In this document: positions 63,130 through 64,000 of the stretch, in pieces
Layout of the letters: every line of letters begins with the position of its first letter
How positions within the stretch are numbered: the first letter of the stretch is position 1
Assembly: GCA_963797765.1 (NCBI GenBank)
Contig: CAWCQU010000004.1
Span: 1 to 64,000, forward strand
Source: JBGPTK01 sp963797765
GTDB taxonomy: Bacteria; Acidobacteriota; Terriglobia; Acidiferrales; UBA7541
DNA: 64,000 bases
Direction: 5' to 3'
The notes under the pieces: model-generated
The model's input: only the letters and a program-made list of their open reading frames with translations
Told to the model about the DNA's origin: nothing
The model's database searches: none
Made by a program: the position numbers and the translations under genes

Positions 63130-64000
63130 TTATGCCTTCACGGGCGTGCCGTGAACTAGCGGCCCGTTGTATTTCTCGACTTCCACTTTGAGATCGCGAT
63201 TATTGCCGGTAGGGCCCCAATAGTTGAGGCGGAAGTTGACGTGGCCATATTTGCCGATCAGTTGTGTTGGTTTGATCTTGATGTAACTGAGCGACTGCCA
63301 GCCACCCTGCTGAAAGCCGAGGAATTTCTCCCAGCCGTGATACATGGTGACGCGGCCTGGTTTTTCGCCGGGCAGAATTTGCAGGCGGCAGATGCACTGA
63401 CCGATGTCGTTGTGAATGCGAACCCAGTCGTTGTCGCGCAGATTGCGTTTGCGGGCTTCGTCCGGATGCATATAAACGATGGGACCGCCCCTCTGCAGGC
63501 GCAGCATGGCGCGGTGATCCCGCCATGTGGAGTGGATGGACCAGCGCCCGTGAGGCGTATTCCAGTAAAGCGGATATTTCTCCGTAACTGGCTCTTTATA
63601 GGCGGGAAGTTCCTCGTTCAAATCAATGAACCAGGGATGGTCGATGTAAAACTGCTGCCGGCCAGTGAGGGTTCTCCAGGGAACTTTCTTGTCAACTTGA
63701 TGTTTGAAGGGAGTGTAGGCGATGCCCTCTTCGACGTCGCTATTCCAAGATTCCGGATCGGTGGCGACGAACCGCTTGGGATGCTCCTGGAGATTCTTGT
63801 AGGTCATGCCCTCGGTTTCTTTGGAGTGAGAGAGAATGAAGTCCACTGCCTGCTCATCGGTGACGACGGATCCGCCACCGGTCCACTGTTCCTGGAGCGA
63901 AGTGAAATCCCGATCCCAATTGAACAGCTCGTCGTGAAATGGTTTCAAACCCTTTTGTTTTGCCACTTCACTAATTTTCTGCGCCAACGCGTGGAAAATA
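63130..64000 (-). CDS. Molybdenum alpha subunit, C-terminal part (EbdA-like), off the right edge
   Basis: The frame is open to base 64000, so only the C-terminal 289 residues are seen. TPHGRWSIHSTWRDHRAMLR, then GGPIVYMHPDEARKRNLRDN and WVRIHNDIGQCICRLQILPG match the last domain of type II DMSO-reductase-family subunits (ethylbenzene, cymene or steroid side-chain dehydrogenases, and selenate or chlorate reductases). The active-site region is outside the window, so the substrate cannot be decided here. Neighbouring aromatic genes favour a hydrocarbon hydroxylase. Confidence 0.85.
   Translation of the reverse strand, partial: IFHALAQKISEVAKQKGLKPFHDELFNWDRDFTSLQEQWTGGGSVVTDEQAVDFILSHSKETEGMTYKNLQEHPKRFVATDPESWNSDVEEGIAYTPFKHQVDKKVPWRTLTGRQQFYIDHPWFIDLNEELPAYKEPVTEKYPLYWNTPHGRWSIHSTWRDHRAMLRLQRGGPIVYMHPDEARKRNLRDNDWVRIHNDIGQCICRLQILPGEKPGRVTMYHGWEKFLGFQQGGWQSLSYIKIKPTQLIGKYGHVNFRLNYWGPTGNNRDLKVEVEKYNGPLVHGTPVKA

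Noticed and set aside
59072..64000. Respiratory nitrate reductase operon
   Set aside because: There is no NarI membrane cytochrome. The third gene is an exported heme-b gamma subunit and the beta Cys pattern follows ethylbenzene dehydrogenase-type enzymes.

Overview
The window is a stretch of a high-GC bacterial chromosome, most likely from an anaerobic or facultatively anaerobic Acidobacteriota. That assignment is an inference. It rests on the mix of caspase-fold proteins, a TIGR03118-type propeller, a di-heme oxidoreductase and short intergenic repeats of a kind common in that phylum. No rRNA, tRNA, CRISPR array, integrase or transposase was recognised.

Region 1 (1-13 kb) is housekeeping and accessory DNA: two caspase-family genes flanking a secreted hypothetical protein, a 47-bp tandem repeat block, a TIGR03118 propeller, a Tat-exported cupin, an O6-alkylguanine-DNA alkyltransferase, a small membrane protein, a di-heme thiol-oxidoreductase-like cytochrome and an AraC-type regulator with a degenerate receiver domain.

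Region 2 (13.2-43.8 kb, all + strand, tightly packed) is a near-complete extracellular contractile injection system (eCIS, Afp/PVC-like). It encodes a sheath, a tube, a zinc-ribbon assembly protein, a DUF4255 (Pvc16-like) cap, an AAA+ ATPase, three tandem eCIS_core (DUF4157) cargo-type proteins, a CIS_tube protein, a LysM-like protein, a separate hub and spike, a gp25 protein, two large gp6/J-like baseplate proteins, a tail protein and a 1307-residue beta-helix protein. The second baseplate protein contains an internal block of exactly seven near-identical blades resembling a PLL-type lectin propeller. The third cargo protein has a large domain inserted between its leader and its DUF4157 core. 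No tape-measure, PAAR tip, capsid, terminase or integrase was recognised.

Region 3 (44.3-57.7 kb) is an anaerobic aromatic catabolism island centred on an ATP-dependent class I benzoyl-CoA reductase (bcrCBAD). It also holds the modified beta-oxidation enzymes dch, had and oah, a short-chain dehydrogenase, and a cytoplasmic molybdopterin oxidoreductase with Fe-S, NrfD and MoaD-like partners under a likely Fe-S Rrf2 regulator. The molybdopterin complex could be a phenylacetyl-CoA:acceptor oxidoreductase (PadBCD-like).

Region 4 (57.8-64 kb) holds a PAS-LuxR regulator with a cysteine cluster, a carboxymuconolactone-decarboxylase-like protein, and an operon for a type II DMSO-reductase-family dehydrogenase (ethylbenzene-dehydrogenase-like: alpha running off the right edge, then beta, heme-b gamma, TorD-like chaperone) followed by an outer-membrane porin. 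Together regions 3 and 4 suggest hydroxylation of an aromatic hydrocarbon in the periplasm, import, CoA activation elsewhere in the genome, and dearomatisation through benzoyl-CoA.

A notable technical feature is that more than ten genes are interrupted by single-base frame changes, several at homopolymers. They are absent from the 27 kb of eCIS structural genes but frequent in the eCIS cargo genes, in the first 10 kb and in the had/sdr/molybdopterin genes. Sequencing error and true decay cannot be separated here.
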